Assembly (NCBI RefSeq): GCF_000499845.2
Contig: NC_023759.2
Span: 23,396,250-23,460,249 of the forward strand
Length of the DNA: 64,000 bases
Source of the DNA: Phaseolus vulgaris
Taxonomy: Eukaryota > Streptophyta > Magnoliopsida > Fabales > Fabaceae
Direction: 5' to 3'
The position numbers were made by a program, and so were the translations under genes. This document shows, in pieces, positions 42,101 through 54,034 of this stretch (positions within the stretch are counted from its first letter, which is position 1; every line of letters starts with the position of its first letter). The notes below the pieces were generated by a model. The model did no database searches and had not been told where the DNA came from. It worked only from the letters and a program-made list of their open reading frames with translations.

Positions 42101-44621
42101 AGTTCTTGGGATTTCTCTTAACTAAAAGAGGAATAGAAGCCAATCCTGATAAGTGTGTTGCCATCTTGGCAATGAGGAGCCCGGCTACTGTGAAGGAAGT
42201 GCAGCAGCTTACAGGCCGGATGGCCGCCCTGTCTCGTTTCGTGTCAGCCAGCGGAGAGAAGGGCCATCCGTATTTTCAGTGTTTAAAGCGGAACAACAAG
42301 TTTACCTGGACGAAGGAGTGTGAAGAGGCCTTCGTCAAGCTTAAAGAGTACCTGGCGAGCCCGCCGGTTTTGTGCAAACCGCTGGTGGGGACCCCTCTCA
42401 GGTTGTATTTCGCTGTGACTGAGAGGGCGGTGAGTGCGGTGCTCGCCCAAGACCAAGATCAGGCTCAAAAGCCTATTTATTTTGTCAGCAAGGTGCTGCA
42501 GGGCCCGGAAGTAAGATATCAGGCCTTGGAGAAAGTTGCACTGGCAGTGGTTTTTTCGGCGAGAAGGTTACGCCACTACTTCCTCAGCTTCACAATACTG
42601 GTGATGACCGACTTGCCCATCCAAAAGGTCCTGAAGAAGCCCGACGTCGCCGGGAGGATGGTGAAGTGGGCGGTGGAGCTGTCGGAGTTCGATATCAAGT
42701 ATGAGCCCCGAGGTCCGATTAAGGGGCAGATCTTCGCAGATTTCGTGGTCGAGCTCTCGTCTGAAGCGACACGAATTGAGGGGGATGACTTTCGTTGGGT
42801 GCTTTCAGTGGACGGATCGTCGAACCAGCAGGGTAGCGGTGCTGGAGTCATCTTGGAAGGGCCAACGGCGTGCTGATTGAACAGTCCCTGAGGTTTGCCT
42901 TCAAAGCCAACAACAACCAAGCAGAGTATGAGGCGCTGATCGCCGGAATCTTGCTGGCCAAGGAGATGGGAGCTAGGGTGTTGATGGCTAAGAGTGACTC
43001 GCTGTTGGTCACGGGACAAGTAACAGGCGAGTTCCAGGCTAAAGATCCACAAATGGCGGCTTACCTGGAGTATGTGCAGGAATTGAAGAGTTCCTTTGTC
43101 TCCTTTGAAGTGGTGCATGTGCCCAGATAGCAGAATGCCCGAGCTGACTTGCTAGCTAAGCTCGCCAGTTCAGGCAAGGGGGGTAGGCAGAGGACGGTGA
43201 TTCAAGAAACTCTGAAGACGCCCAGAGCATTTGTGGCAGATCACCTGGTTCTTCAGATAAGCAAATCGACGGAGAAAGCGGCGAGGAGTCACAGGTCTTT
43301 GACTCAGGAGACCTTGAGGTCGCCAAGAATAAGAGCATGTCGGGGAGAGAAGGTGAACATGACGCAGGTCTGCACGACCCATGAGCCCGACACCTGGGTG
43401 ACACAGTACAAACGATGCCTGGCAGATGGCCTTCTCCCGCTGGATCCGACGGAGGCTAGGAAGATAAAGAAGAGTTCTAGCAAGTTCACAATGATTGATG
43501 GCGAGTTATATAGGTTTTGGTTCACACACCCACTCCTGGAATGTGTGCACGGAGAGAAATGTACAAGAATCATGGCCGAGCTCCTTGAAGGGATTTGCGG
43601 AAGCCACGTCGGGGGTCGAGCTCTGGCCGCAAGAACCCTCTGTGCAGGTTACTATTGGCCTACGATGAGAGAAGATTGCAAGAAGTATGCACAGTGTTGC
43701 AAGCAGTGTCAGCAGCACGCCGATTGGCAAAAGGCGCCTCCCGAGGAGTTGAAGTCAATTTACAGCCCTTGGCCGTTTCATACGTGGGGGATCGACATTC
43801 TGGAACCTTTTCCGTTGGCGATCAGGCAGATGAAGTACTTGGTGCTGGCGATTGAGTATTTCACCAAGTGGATCGAAGCAGAGCCAGTGGCCCAGATCAC
43901 CGCGCACAAGATCGAGAGCTTTGTGTGGAAGAACATCGTGTGCCGGTTTGGTGTGCCCAAACGCCTGGTGTCAGACAACGAAACTCAGTTTGCAAGTCAC
44001 CTGTTGAAGAAGTTGTGTGAAGGGGTGGGAATTCAAGAAGTATTTGCATCTGTCGAGCACCCTCAGACGAATGGCCAAGTAGAGTAAGCCAATCGGGTAT
44101 TGCTGAGAGGTTTGAAGAGAAGGCTAGAGAAAACCAAAGGAAGTTGGGCTGAGGAGGTACCCCGTATAGTCTGGGCGTACCACACCACCGAGCAGTCAGG
44201 AACCCATGAGACCCCATTCAGCCTGGTCTATGGGTGCGACGCGATGATTCCAGTGGAAATCCAAGAGAGCTCGCCGAGATTCCAGAAGTTTGTAGCGGAA
44301 GACTCGAACGAGGAAAGAAGGCTGAATCTGGATTTGCTGGATGAGGTCAGGGAGGAGGCAAGGGTGAAGGCTGAGGCAGTGAAAAGAAGGATTGAACGAA
44401 GGTATAACTCGAAGGTGATGCCAAGGCAGTTCAGAGAAGGCGACCTGGTGATGAGGAAGGCCCACCAGTACGAGATGGAGAACAAGCTGTCGCCTAAGTG
44501 GACGGGACCGTTCAGGATAACCGAGGCGCTCGGGAACGGCGCCTACCGCTTAGAAACGTTGGAAGGAGGGGCGATTCCTCGCACTTGGAACGCCACGCAC
44601 CTCAAGTTATATTATAGTTAA
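39191..44621 (+). pseudogene. Element D gag-pol, multiple breaks
   Basis: Gag starts at 39191 (MRKMRSNRSSPVAP), with a coiled coil and HTQMMLSGGSDAVYCKMFVSTL, up to a TAG at 40466. The frame continues through the protease (DQGSSAD near 40720), with TAG at 40745 just after it, RT (YVDDV near 41970; the usual Met is Val), first and second RNase H (SVDGSSNQQGSG near 42810), integrase (GIDILEPFP near 43790, DNETQF near 43975, TNGQVE near 44070) and KWTGPFRI near 44500. Other breaks: TAG near 41498, one-base losses near 41900 and 42865, TAG near 43128 and TAA near 44085. GILGPF to GILEPF and DNGTQF to DNETQF changes also hit the integrase. Confidence 0.92.
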
Positions 44622-44900
44622 AAGGTTTGTAAGTAAAAACAAACACATAGAGTTTGCAAGCTTTCCGTTAAAACAGTTTGAAGGGGGCTCTCTTTTTTCC
44701 CTAAGGAGGGTTTTTAATGAGGCCACCCAATAAAGAAGAGTTTTCAAAGTTTGAAGTGTTTTAGATTGCATGCTTGTTGTTTTTTCGAAAGTTGTGAAGA
44801 AAGACCTTGTCGCTTATATGTGATTTAAGGCGAGTTTTGATTTGAGGTGAGTTTTGATGTTATGCCGCATGCCTTCTAAAAAAGTTTCTAAGTCCCCATC
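44622..44900 (+). other. Conserved block after the pol stop, element D
   Basis: GAAGGGGGCTCTC, a T run, CCCTAAGGAGGG, a T run and AATGAGGCCACCCAATAAAG. It matches E (58505-58570), C (51600-51655) and, more loosely, A and B. CCCT-AAGG-AGGG is a short inverted repeat followed by T5. Confidence 0.6.
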
Positions 44901-45400
44901 GTTTTTCGGCGATTGGCGGCATCAGTTAAAGTTTAAAGTCCTCATCGTCTTTAGGCGATCGGAGGCACCAGTTAAAAGACCTCAACGCCCTCGCGCGTCC
45001 TGAGGCGAGAAAGAGATAAAGACCTCCTCGCCGTCGAGCGAGTGCAGGCGAGTTAGAGTAAAAAGTCCTCAGTGCTTCCAGAGGGGAGAAGATGTAGCCT
45101 CTGGGGCAATGTAGAGGCACCAGCAAAAAGTCCTCAGTGCTTCCAGGGGAGAAGATGTAGCCTCTGGGGCAATGTAGAGGCACCAGTAAAAAGTCCTCAA
45201 TGTTTCCAGGGGAGAGAAGATGTAGCCCCTGGGGCAATGTAGAGGCACGAGTTAAAGACCTTCTCGCCGGTGAGCGAGTTCAGGCGAGATAAAGACCTTC
45301 TCGCCGATGAGCGAGTTCAGGCGAGTTAAAGACCTTCTCGCCGATGAGCGAGTTCAGGCAAGATAAAATCCTTCTCGTCTCGAACGAGTTCAGGTACGGT
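44900..45400 (+). repeat. Element D tail tandem repeats with inverted arms
   Basis: Two related 45-bp units (44895-44985, around AGTCCCCATCG and AGTCCTCATCG) come first. Three 64-bp units follow (45061-45252), each with CCAGAGG / CCTCTGG or CCAGGGG / CCCCTGG type arms. Then four 37-bp units (45254-45400) have CTCGC / GCGAG or CTCGT / ACGAG arms. The unit types recur in E and C. Confidence 0.85.
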
Positions 45401-45992
45401 GTAGAGGGTGGAAGAAGTTTAAAGGATAGCTAAGGTAGGTTCGAAGAGAACACTTAGCTATCCGGCTTACTGTTCTGAAGGTCAGGGAAGGTAGAGAAGG
45501 ATCCGAAAGGCGCCTCTACCCCCAGATAAAGGAACAATGGCCAAGTTGTGAAGGCAAGAGGAAGCTAATATTGCTAAGACTCTTTGGCGACCAGGAGAAA
45601 TTCAAGCGATAGCAAGAAGCCAAGGCCCGTTTCGATAAGGTAGATCAGGTGAGCTGTGTTTTAAGCTATTAGTTGGGTTAAAGCTCGTTATTTGAAAGGT
45701 GGTTTCGCGCTGAGGTTCGTCACCTTAAGGTTGCAAGTTGTTAGAATGTTATCGTTCGAAATTTGATGGTTCGAAGCAGTTAGTATACAATTGCGCTCGC
45801 GGAGTTGCTAAGTTAATTTCGTCTAAGAGATTTATGCGAGGAAGATAAAGTTAACAAGAGAGATTATATAAAGAAGCGGGAAATGTCATAACATAGTGGC
45901 ATCAATTCAAAATACGTATACAAAAGAGGAAAGTTATTACAAGAAGTTTGCGCAAAGAGAAAACAGATGAATAAGTGAATGGAGGGAATCAG
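45401..45992 (+). other. Element D distal tail with two stable inverted repeats
   Basis: GGATAGCTAAG (45424-45434) pairs with CTTAGCTATCC (45453-45463); GGTAGAG (45490-45496) pairs with CTCTACC (45514-45520). The loops (GTAGGTTCG and GGATCCGAAAGG phrases) are kept in E and C. The remaining sequence up to the antisense gene end is AT-rich and conserved in E (59330-59770). Confidence 0.75.
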
Positions 45993-48406
45993 CTAGTCTT
46001 CAGAAGGAATGATCTTCCCATCCACCACTTCGTTGTTTAATGACACCATGGTAAGGTCCAGATCAGGGTATTGGCAGACGAACTGCTCCAGGGCGGCGTC
46101 AAACCCAGCAGCGAGGATTTGGGCAGAGCTCAGCTCGAGTTCTTCAATCTGCTTCTTGAGCCCCTCGTTCTGCTGTTTTAGTTCTTCAGCCCTCTCCCGA
46201 GCTTGAAGAAGGTCTTCAGTAACCCTCTTGTTCTCCGCCTGCGCTTGGACCAGCTCTGCGGCGATCCCTTCGTTTTCCTTTTTGGCCTCGACGAGTTTAG
46301 CCATGGTGTCATCCCTCTCTTTTTCGGTTTTCCCCAAAAGGACCTCCCGATCTAAGGACCTCTTCTCAAGGCTTTCTACCTTGGCGGCATCTGCTTTAAT
46401 CGACGCCTCCAAGTCAGCTACCTTGAGGCGATAGGGGACCAGTTTGCTTTCCAGCTCAATCTTCTCTTGAGCTAGGAGGTGCACCCTATGGCGTAGATCG
46501 GTGGCTTCCTTGCGCGCCACCCGCAGCTCGGTGCTCATTGCATCCTCCACCCGCGAGTGGTCGATCTCCACCAGCATAAGGTTGCAGGACAACTTCTCCG
46601 CCTCAATCCTTATTAGGCGATTCTCCTCTTGGAGCACGGAGATGTCATCTTGGAGTTTCTTGCTGGAACTCTCCACAGCTTTTGATATGATGGAGGGGAA
46701 ATCCTCTGCCATCATCTTGAGTTTTGCTGAGAAGGGTTCCCACACCCTTTTGACCGCGAGGGAAAGGTTTGCTCGTGGAAGCACTGGGGGAGCCTGTTGC
46801 TGGTTCTCGCCACCACCTTCTTGAATCGGTTGGTGGGTTAGAGCTTTTTGGCGTGGTGGTGACGAGGGGGACTCGGTGATGATGATGGGTGAGTTGTGAG
46901 CCCCTTCATCCCCGCCTGGTGCAACTTCCGCAGTTGAGGCTGTTGAAGGAGGACCCCCTCCAGCAGATACAAATGGCGTGGAGGAGCTCGGGGGGTTCTC
47001 CATGAAATTGGGCTCAGTAGCCTCAACAACGGGAAGTGCAGCCGCCAAAGGAACTGCTTGAACCGGCGGTGTTGCGATTGGGGGAGAAGGAGGTGTTGGA
47101 AGGGGAGCTGGTGGTGAGGACGGTGTTGATGTTGGAGGAGGGGGTGGAGCAGGTGGTGAAGAAGGCGCCACCCTTCTTCTTTTGGTGATGAGGCCATCTT
47201 CAGTTGCCTCGTCATCTTCTTCTTCATCCTCATGAACCACCTGAGGGGTTTTCCTCTTTGGCTTCCTGAGGACAAGTTTTCTGCGTTGTTGGGCGGGCAG
47301 GGCCTCTGAAGGAGCTGGGCCTTTAGGGGGTGATCTGCCCTGGGCAGCGGCGATCTCCACCACTGAGTTGGGCACAGTCTGGGAGCCCGACGCCAACCCA
47401 TGGGCTCGGGCGAGCGCCCTTAATTCAGCCAATTTTCCTTTGCCCAACATGAGATCTGCACAATACGAAGGTATACAGGTCAGCTCAGAGACAAAGATAA
47501 ACACATGAGTAAGTATGCAAGTGAAGCAAACAAGTGGTGCAGAAAATGAAGGCCAAGTCTATTACGCAACAGATAACAGGGGTATCGCAAAGAGCAATAA
47601 CTTAGATCTTAAGGAGAGCTCTAACCTATGCGAGCCTCGAGTTGGCCTTCGAAGAATTCGAAGGAGATGATCGCAGAGGTGAGGAGGGTAATGTTGGCGT
47701 CTGCCACGCTCTTCCAGAAGAGGCACAGATCTTTGTCCAAAGCGCCCATGTTGTCAGGGCTTCTTGGCCTCCTGAAGCTTCCCTTGGATTCTTTATTTCC
47801 CTTGTTTACCCAGTACAAGGGAAAGCCGTCGAGCAGCGAGGCGTCCTGGTCGTTTTGGCGCACTTGGACAAATTTGTCTTTCCAATCCTTGTAGGATTGC
47901 TGGAAGATAGAGAGGATCGACCTCCCAGCAATCCCGTTCAGACTCACCCAATGGCGATCTCCTGGATGCTTAGCTTCAAAAAGGAAAAGGAAAACGTCCA
48001 CTGACGCTGGCAGTCCCAGATGTGCGCATATGATTTGAAACGCCCGCACGAATGCCTAGCTGTTGGGGGGGCAAGGTAGCACCGTCATCTTGCCGTCATG
48101 CTCCTTGTGGAATGAAAGGTTGGGCTCGTCCCCTTTCTTCAGTCGAAGCACCGCCAAGGGAGAGTTTACTGAAGAGGTCTCCTTCAGCAAAGTCGAGGTA
48201 GCCCATGGGTATAGCTTCTTATAGTCTGGGGTAGGGATGGAGGCTCCTCCGGCGACCGGTGGAGTAGCCTGAGCCGGGTCGGGACGAGAGGTTGCAGGCC
48301 TCTCAGCCTGGGAAGAGGGAGCACCAAGTGCTCACGATGGGTTATGCGCTTGTGATGGAGGGTTTTGTGACGAAGGGGGAGGATTTGCGGTTATCTTTGT
48401 ACGAAC
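45993..48406 (-). pseudogene. Element D antisense gene (aORF), exon 2 intact, exon 1 broken
   Basis: Exon 1 (48406-47626) starts MVRTKITANPPPSSQ and contains the same domain as aORF1: AFVRAFQIICAHLGLPASVDVFLFLFEAK and YKDWKDKFVQVR. It has a TGA near 48330 and a TAG where the family has Trp (near 48057). The predicted intron (47625-47456, GT to GTGCAG) is phase 1. Exon 2 (47455-45993) is open for about 487 codons: LMLGKGKLAELRALARAHG, basic KLVLRKPKRKTP and ITKRRRV stretches (possible nuclear signals), a Pro-rich linker, and a long coiled coil ending VVDGKIIPSED. The C-terminal VVDGK-(I/V)(I/V)P motif is also in aORF1. Its function is unknown. Confidence 0.78.
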
Positions 48407-49000
48407 CATAGTGGGAACTGCAAAGGAAAAAAATAAAAGAGAGGTGAGTGAAGGTTGCAGAGGTTGATCTGATTGTGAATGAAGGACGAAAAACGAACGA
48501 TCGAAAGTTCGTTGTGATGGAAGAAATGGAAGACGAAACCCCAAGTTGCGAAAAAGGGGAAGAGGAAGAAACAACCCACAGCGTATGCACCAGGTAGTTA
48601 ATGGATGATGCGAATCGGTTAAAATGCAGCAGATATCAACAGAAGAAGTAAAGGGAGTACCTTTCGATGATCAGACGAACGCTGAAGGAAGTTGAGGATT
48701 CAGAAGGTTGAAGAGCGTCGTGGGTTTTTTGCAGAAGAAACTCAGAGCATTTGAGAAGGCAAAGAGGTGATGGAACAGTAGAAATGAAATGGTTTTAAGG
48801 GTTTTTCAAATGTTTTTTGGAAGCGTAAACGACAACTAAAGATAACCGTTGATGAAGCCACGTGTCGAGCGATTGGGAGAATGTTTGGTGGAGCGTCAGG
48901 AAAGCAGAAAGTACAAACGTTTGGAATTCTGCGCCAGCGCCACGTAGATCGGTAGTGACGTGACTCCTTTAGTCTTTTCGCTGGACAAGTCTTCGCTTAA
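48407..49000 (-). promoter_or_regulatory. Promoter and leader region of element D antisense gene
   Basis: It lies upstream of the aORF on the - strand, between its start and the polypurine tract. It has a CACGTG core at 48859, CCACGTAG near 48940, GTGACGTGAC near 48955, and a pyrimidine-rich leader (on -) next to the ATG. The layout matches the family 1 aORF promoters. Confidence 0.5.
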
Positions 49001-49014
49001 GACTGGGGGGCTTG
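49001..49014 (+). promoter_or_regulatory. Element D polypurine tract
   Basis: GACTGGGGGGCTTG touches the 3' LTR start at 49015. The same tract is at 61527-61540 in E and, reversed, at 12699-12714 in B. Confidence 0.85.
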
Positions 49015-49906
49015 TGTACCGCCCTGGTAGTCGGAAGTGATGACGTGGCATCAAGCTATCGTATAGGCGTGTTGGACGGGACACCTGGCTGGCAGAAGGG
49101 AAGGAAGTCGGGGGGCTCGTGTAGTCGCCAGTTGTTAAGTTGGCGTGCTCCGATCTCCAGCATACCTAAACCTGCGGTCACCGGGTTGAAGATGAAGTCG
49201 CCAGATGTGAATCCAGGCGACCAAGTGATTTAAGATCGTCGAAACAAGGACATCGCCGAAGATGAAGGCAGGGGGTCTTTCTCCCAGCAGGCCAGAAGAT
49301 GAGCTCGGGAGATAGCACACTTGAACATACACGATGAAGCAAGAAGAGTAGATCATGAAGGCGGCCGGCGAGACCACAGGGAAGGTGTGTACGAAGGCAC
49401 CCGAACTCGCCACCCAGAAGAGATCACGCTCCAAGGCAATTATGCACTGAGTCGTGTCATGCATAAGTAACTTAGCCAAAACCCTGAAGAGTAAGAAGTG
49501 GCGCCCAAGTCGAGGAAGCTCCAGATGATGGCACGTGTACAGATGGATGCGAGCCACGTGTCCAGATGTGTAACTGCCAGGAGAGAGAAAGTGCCCAGGT
49601 ATATAAGAGTTTCCAACGAACTTTGAGGTACGCACGCGTTTAGATTACTTCTTTACAACTGCGAGAACGAGAGTACACTGAGAGAGAACTTTTGCACGGT
49701 TCCTTAGAGTTCTTGAGTTTCTCTTAGTATTTGGTGGTTCAGTCGCTGACTTGGGCGTCGGAGCGTGATCGGCCGCAGCGGCGCCGTTCTGTCTTTTGCA
49801 GGTTCTTGAGGCGAATCGCGGTGAAGGACGGAGACTAACACGGTGCAGAAGTCGATCCAGGTTTGACGAGGCAAGGCTCCGGCGTTTTGGTCAACAGGCA
49901 GGATCA
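49015..49906 (+). repeat. Element D 3' LTR
   Basis: 892 bp, same length as the 5' LTR, about 98% identical by eye. TATATAA is at about 49600. Confidence 0.95.
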
Positions 49907-49911
49907 ATGGC
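49907..49911. repeat. Target site duplication ATGGC, right copy (D)
   Basis: Matches 37926-37930; C's reading frame resumes here at MAKSDSLL. Confidence 0.95.
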
Positions 49912-51540
49912 CAAGAGTGATTCTTTGTTGATCACTGGGCAGGTGACCAGCGAGTTTCAGGCCAAGGATCCGCAGATGGCGGCTTACCTGGAGTATGTGC
50001 AGGAGTTAAGGAGGTCCTTTGTTTTGTTCGAAGTGGTGCACGTGCCAAGGGAGCAGAATGCCCGAGCTGACTTGCTAGCCAAGCTCGCTAGTTCGGGCAA
50101 GGGGGGTAGGCAGAGGACCGTTATACAATAAACTTTAAAGACACCTCGAGCATTCGTAGCAGACCACCAGGTTCTTCAAGTTTGCAAGTCAATGGAAGGG
50201 ATGGCGAGGAGTCATAGATCTTTAACTCAAGAGACTTTGAGGACGCCGAGAGTTAGAGCGCATCCAGTAGGAGAGACAAAGATGACGCAAGTTTGCGCTA
50301 TCCATGAACCAGATACATGGATAACGCAATACCAGCGCTACATGGAAGATAGCGTTCTCCTAGTGGATCCGACGGAGGCCAGAAAGGTAAAGAAGAACTC
50401 CAGCAAGTTCACCCTAATCCATGGCGAGTTGTACAGGTTTGGGTTTACACACTGTTAGTATGTGTACATGGAGAAAAGTGCATGAGAATTATGGCTGAGC
50501 TCCATGAGGGGATTTGCGGAAGTCACATCGGAGGTCGAGCTCTGGCAACAAGAACTCTCCGTGCAGGTTATTATTGGCCAACTATGAGGGAAGATTGCAA
50601 AAGATACGCCCAGCGTTGCAAGCAATGCCAGCAACACGCCGATTGGCACAAGGCCCCCCCCTAGAAGAGCTAAAGTCAATCTACAGCCCCTAGCTGTTCC
50701 ATACGTGGGGAATCGATATTCTGGGACCTTTTCCGTTGGCGATCAGGCAAATGAAGTATTTGGTTGTGGCAATCGAGTACTTCACGAAGTGGATTGAAGC
50801 AGAACCAGTAGCCCAGATCATCGCGCACAAGATTCAGAGTTTCGTGTGGAAGAATATTGTGTGTCGTTTTGGTGTGCCCAAGCGTTTGGTATCAAATAAT
50901 GGGACTCAGTTTGCAAGTCACCTGTTGAAGAAGCTGTGCGAGGATATTGGAACACAACAGGTGTTTGCTTCTATGGAGCACCCACAAACGAATGGGCAAG
51001 TGGAGTCAGCTAATCGGGTGTTGTTGAGAGGCTTGAAGAGGAGGTTGGAGAATGCAAAGGGGTCTTGGGCGGAAGAGGTTCCCCGTATAGTGTGGGCATA
51101 TCATACCACTGAGCAATCGGGAACCCATGAAACCCCGTTTAGCTTGGTGTATGGGTGCGATGCGATGATCCCAGTTGGAATCCAGGAAAGCTCGCCGAGA
51201 TTCCAGAACTTCGTGACGGAAGACTCGAACGCAGAAAGGAGAATGAACTTGGATTTGTTGGATGAGGTCAGGGAGGAAGCAAGGGTGAAGGCTGAAGTAG
51301 TAAAGAGAAGAGTTGAACGCAATTATAACTCCAGAATGAGACCAAGGCAATTCAGAGATGGCGACCTGGTGATGAGGAAGGCCCACCAGTACGAGATGCA
51401 GAACAAATTGTCGCCCAAGTGGACATGACCGTTTAGAATAACCGAAGCACTCGGGAATGGCACCTACCGCCTGGAGACACTGGAAGGAGGGGCGATTCCT
51501 CACACTTGGACGCCACCCATCTCAAGTTTTATTATAGTTA
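49907..51540 (+). pseudogene. Element C RNaseH-integrase, right part
   Basis: It resumes in the second RNase H (MAKSDSLLITGQVTSEFQAKD) after the D insertion, then passes the linker, the integrase zinc region (CGSHIGGRALATRTLRAGYYW, QCQQHADWH), the core GIDILGPFP near 50715, SNNGTQF near 50897 (Asp of the usual SDNGTQF replaced by Asn, a catalytic residue), TNGQVESANR near 50993, and KLSPKW near 51408. Breaks: TAA near 50131, TAG near 50458, frameshifts near 50460 and 50665, TAG near 50693, TGA near 51427 and a one-base loss near 51510. Confidence 0.88.
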
Positions 51541-51820
51541 AAAGCATTGTAAGTAGCGATTAGCTTGAACAGTTTAAAGTAGTTTCAGTTAAAACAGTTT
51601 TTCAAAGGGGCACTTTTTTTTCCCTAAGGAGGGTTTTTAACGAGGCCACCCAATAAAGGAAGTTTCGAAGTTTATCAAATTTTCCAAGTTCATTAAGTTT
51701 GCATGCTCTTAGTTTTTTAAGTTTTCGGAGAAAGGCTTTATCGCCTTTGCGTAATTTAAAGAAATGATGCATTCAGATCGCATGCATCCGATACAAAGTT
51801 TTAAAGTATAAAGTTTTTTA
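51541..51820 (+). other. Element C tail before element E
   Basis: It has the conserved block (CAAAGGGGCACTTT, CCCTAAGGAGGG, AACGAGGCCACCCAATAAAG) shared with D and E, followed by AT-rich sequence. E is inserted just after it. Confidence 0.6.
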
Positions 51821-51825
51821 GTTCT
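51821..51825. repeat. Target site duplication GTTCT, left copy (E)
   Basis: GTTCT precedes the E LTR start at 51826 and recurs at 62430-62434. Confidence 0.95.
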
Positions 51826-52713
51826 TGTACCGCCCTGGTAGTCGGAAGTGATGACGTGGCATCGAGCTATTATACAGGCGTGTTGGATGGGACACCTGGC
51901 TGGCAGAAGGGAAGGAAGTCGGGGGGCTCGCGTAGTCGCCAGTTATTAAGTTGGCGTGCTCCGATCTCCAACATACCTAAACCGGCGGTCACCGGGTTGA
52001 AGATGAAGTCGCCAGATGTAAACCCAGGCGACCAAGTGATTTGAGATCGCCAAAACAAGGACATCGCCGAAGATGAAGGCAGAAGGTCTTTTCCCCAGCT
52101 GGCCAGAGGATGAGCTCGGGAGATAGCACACTTGAACATATACAGTGAAGCAGGTAGGGCAGATCATGAAGGCGGCTGGCGAGACCACAGGGAAGGTGTG
52201 TACGAAGGCACCCGAACTTGCCATCCAGAAGAGATCACGCTCCAAAGCATCTGTGCACTGAGTATATCATGCATAAGTAACTTAGCCAAAGAAGAGTCAG
52301 AAGTAGCACCCAAGTCAAGGATGCTCCAAATGATGGCACGTGTACAGCTGGATGCGAGCCACGTGTCCAGATGTATAACTGCCTGGAGAGAGAAAGTGCC
52401 CAGGTATATAAGAGTTTCCAACGAACTTCTGAGGTACGCACGCGTTTAGATTACTTCTTTACAACTGCGAGAACGAGAGTACGCTGAGAGAGAACTTGTC
52501 ACGGTTCCTTAGAGTTCTTGAGTTTTACTCTTAAGTAATTGGTGGTTCAGTCGCTGACTTGGGCGTCGGAGCGTGATCGGCCGCAGCGGCGCCGTTTCGT
52601 CTTTTGCAGGTTCTTGAGGTGGATCGCGGTGAAGGACGGAGGCTAACACGGCGTAGAAGTCGATCCAAGTTTGACGAGGCAAAGCTCCAGCGTTTCGGTC
52701 AACAGGCAGATCA
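51826..52713 (+). repeat. Element E 5' LTR
   Basis: 888 bp from TGTACCGCCC to the end CAGATCA (one G shorter than the 3' copy). CACGTG cores are at 52337 and 52360 and TATATAA at 52405. Confidence 0.95.
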
Positions 52714-52735
52714 TCAGGCGCCCACCGTGGGGCCG
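52714..52735 (+). promoter_or_regulatory. Element E primer binding site
   Basis: TCAGGCGCCCACCGTGGGG directly follows the LTR. It shares the GGCGCCCACCGTGGGG core with family 1. Confidence 0.65.
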
Positions 52736-53082
52736 TGTAAAACCTGTTCCCATCCACAGCGTGAGTTCTTTGAGGTTTCTGCGGTTTCTGTTTGGTTGTG
52801 TGCTGGTGCAACCATTTTCCACCGTTCGTTTGGGTTTTTGTTCGGTGAGGTGAGGTTTTTGCTGCTTACGCGAGTTTCAATCGGTGAGATCTGAGTTCTG
52901 TGGCTCGTTTGGATATTCGTGGAAGAAGCGTTGTTTTTTGGTGGAGTTGCGGGTTTCTGTGAAGGTTTGTTGTGTTCTTGAGGCTTTTTCGAAGTTTCGC
53001 GAAGTTCTGATCGATTGATCGCTGAATCGAACGTCGCTGAAGAAGGTGTTCTTTATCGCTCTTCGTGATTTGTCAAGTTTTC
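52736..53082 (+). other. Element E 5' leader
   Basis: Counterpart of D 38845-39190, with the same repeated GTTTCTGT-like phrases; no coding region. Confidence 0.5.
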
Positions 53083-54034
53083 ATGAGAAAGATGAGAAGC
53101 AACCGTTCAAGTCCAGTAGCGCCCGTTGCTGCTGAAGGCGCCATGACTATGGCGCAGATGGTGAAAATCATGCGTTCGCTGCAGGCGAATGTGGAGGCCT
53201 CGCGCATAGAGCAGGCAAAAATGCACGAGGACCTGATCGCCTCTCAGGCCAGGAATGAAGAGCTCAGCAGAGTTACTGAAGAATTGTGCCAAGCTCTTCA
53301 GGAGCAGCGAGGGCGCCCAGTCGCTGAAGAGGTCGCGCCGTCAACGCCGCCTCGCGTTTTTCCCATGCCCTTCGCTCAGGCGATTACAGACACGCCTATC
53401 CCTGCAAGTGAGGTACATGTGAAGGTTGTTTTTACCGGTGTGGAGGATCCTGAGGCACATCTCACCACGTTCCATACGCAGATGATGTTGTCAGGGGGAT
53501 CAGATGCTGTATATTGTAAGATGTTCGTGAGCACACTCCAGGGGACGGCGCTGGAATGGTTTGTGAGCCTGCCTACAGGTCACATAACCAACTTCCAATA
53601 GTTTTCAAAGATCTTCGTCGAGCAGTACATAGTGAACAAGGCACCGCCCAGGGTGTCTTATGATTTGTTCGACATAAGGCAATATCAGGGAGAGTCCCTC
53701 AGGGACTACCCGAATCGTTTTGGGGCGTGTTGCCGGGACCATTCTGCGAGGCATTGATCAGGGCTCACCCCGCCACATTTGCTGAGGTCAGGCGACTTGC
53801 GGTGGCCCACATCGCCGATGAAAGTGAGGTCGCCGAAAAGAGGGGAAGCGTGGCTCCCGCTAGGCCACGTGCCCAGACCAGGATCCAGCCACAGAGGGTG
53901 CTGGAGACAGCTGCGGCCAGGAGGGATCAGAGGACTCGCCATCCTTATGATCCAAGGAAGAACAAGGGCAGGGGCCCAGGGCGCCTCAACCAGCACGCCG
54001 GGAGTACAATCACCCGCCAAAGCACAAGTTTGTC
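53083..54034 (+). pseudogene. Element E gag, broken
   Basis: It starts at 53083 (MRKMRSNRSSPVAP), with a coiled coil and HTQMMLSGGSDAVYCKMFVSTL. It has a TAG near 53600, loss of about 60 bp near 53730 (the part with the FGAQM region in D), and a one-base loss near 53990 after which the pol frame (from 54035) is in register. Gag cannot be made from this copy. Confidence 0.88.

Larger units (their letters stand above)
37931..49906 (+). mobile_element. Gypsy element D (family 2), complete but degraded
   Basis: D is 11,976 bp long with 892-bp LTRs at both ends and a 5-bp duplication ATGGC, inserted in the second RNase H of C. Its order is LTR, primer site, gag-pol, repeat tail, antisense gene, polypurine tract, LTR. 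The LTRs differ at about 17 positions by eye (about 2%). The gag-pol frame has at least five stops and two frameshifts. Confidence 0.97.
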
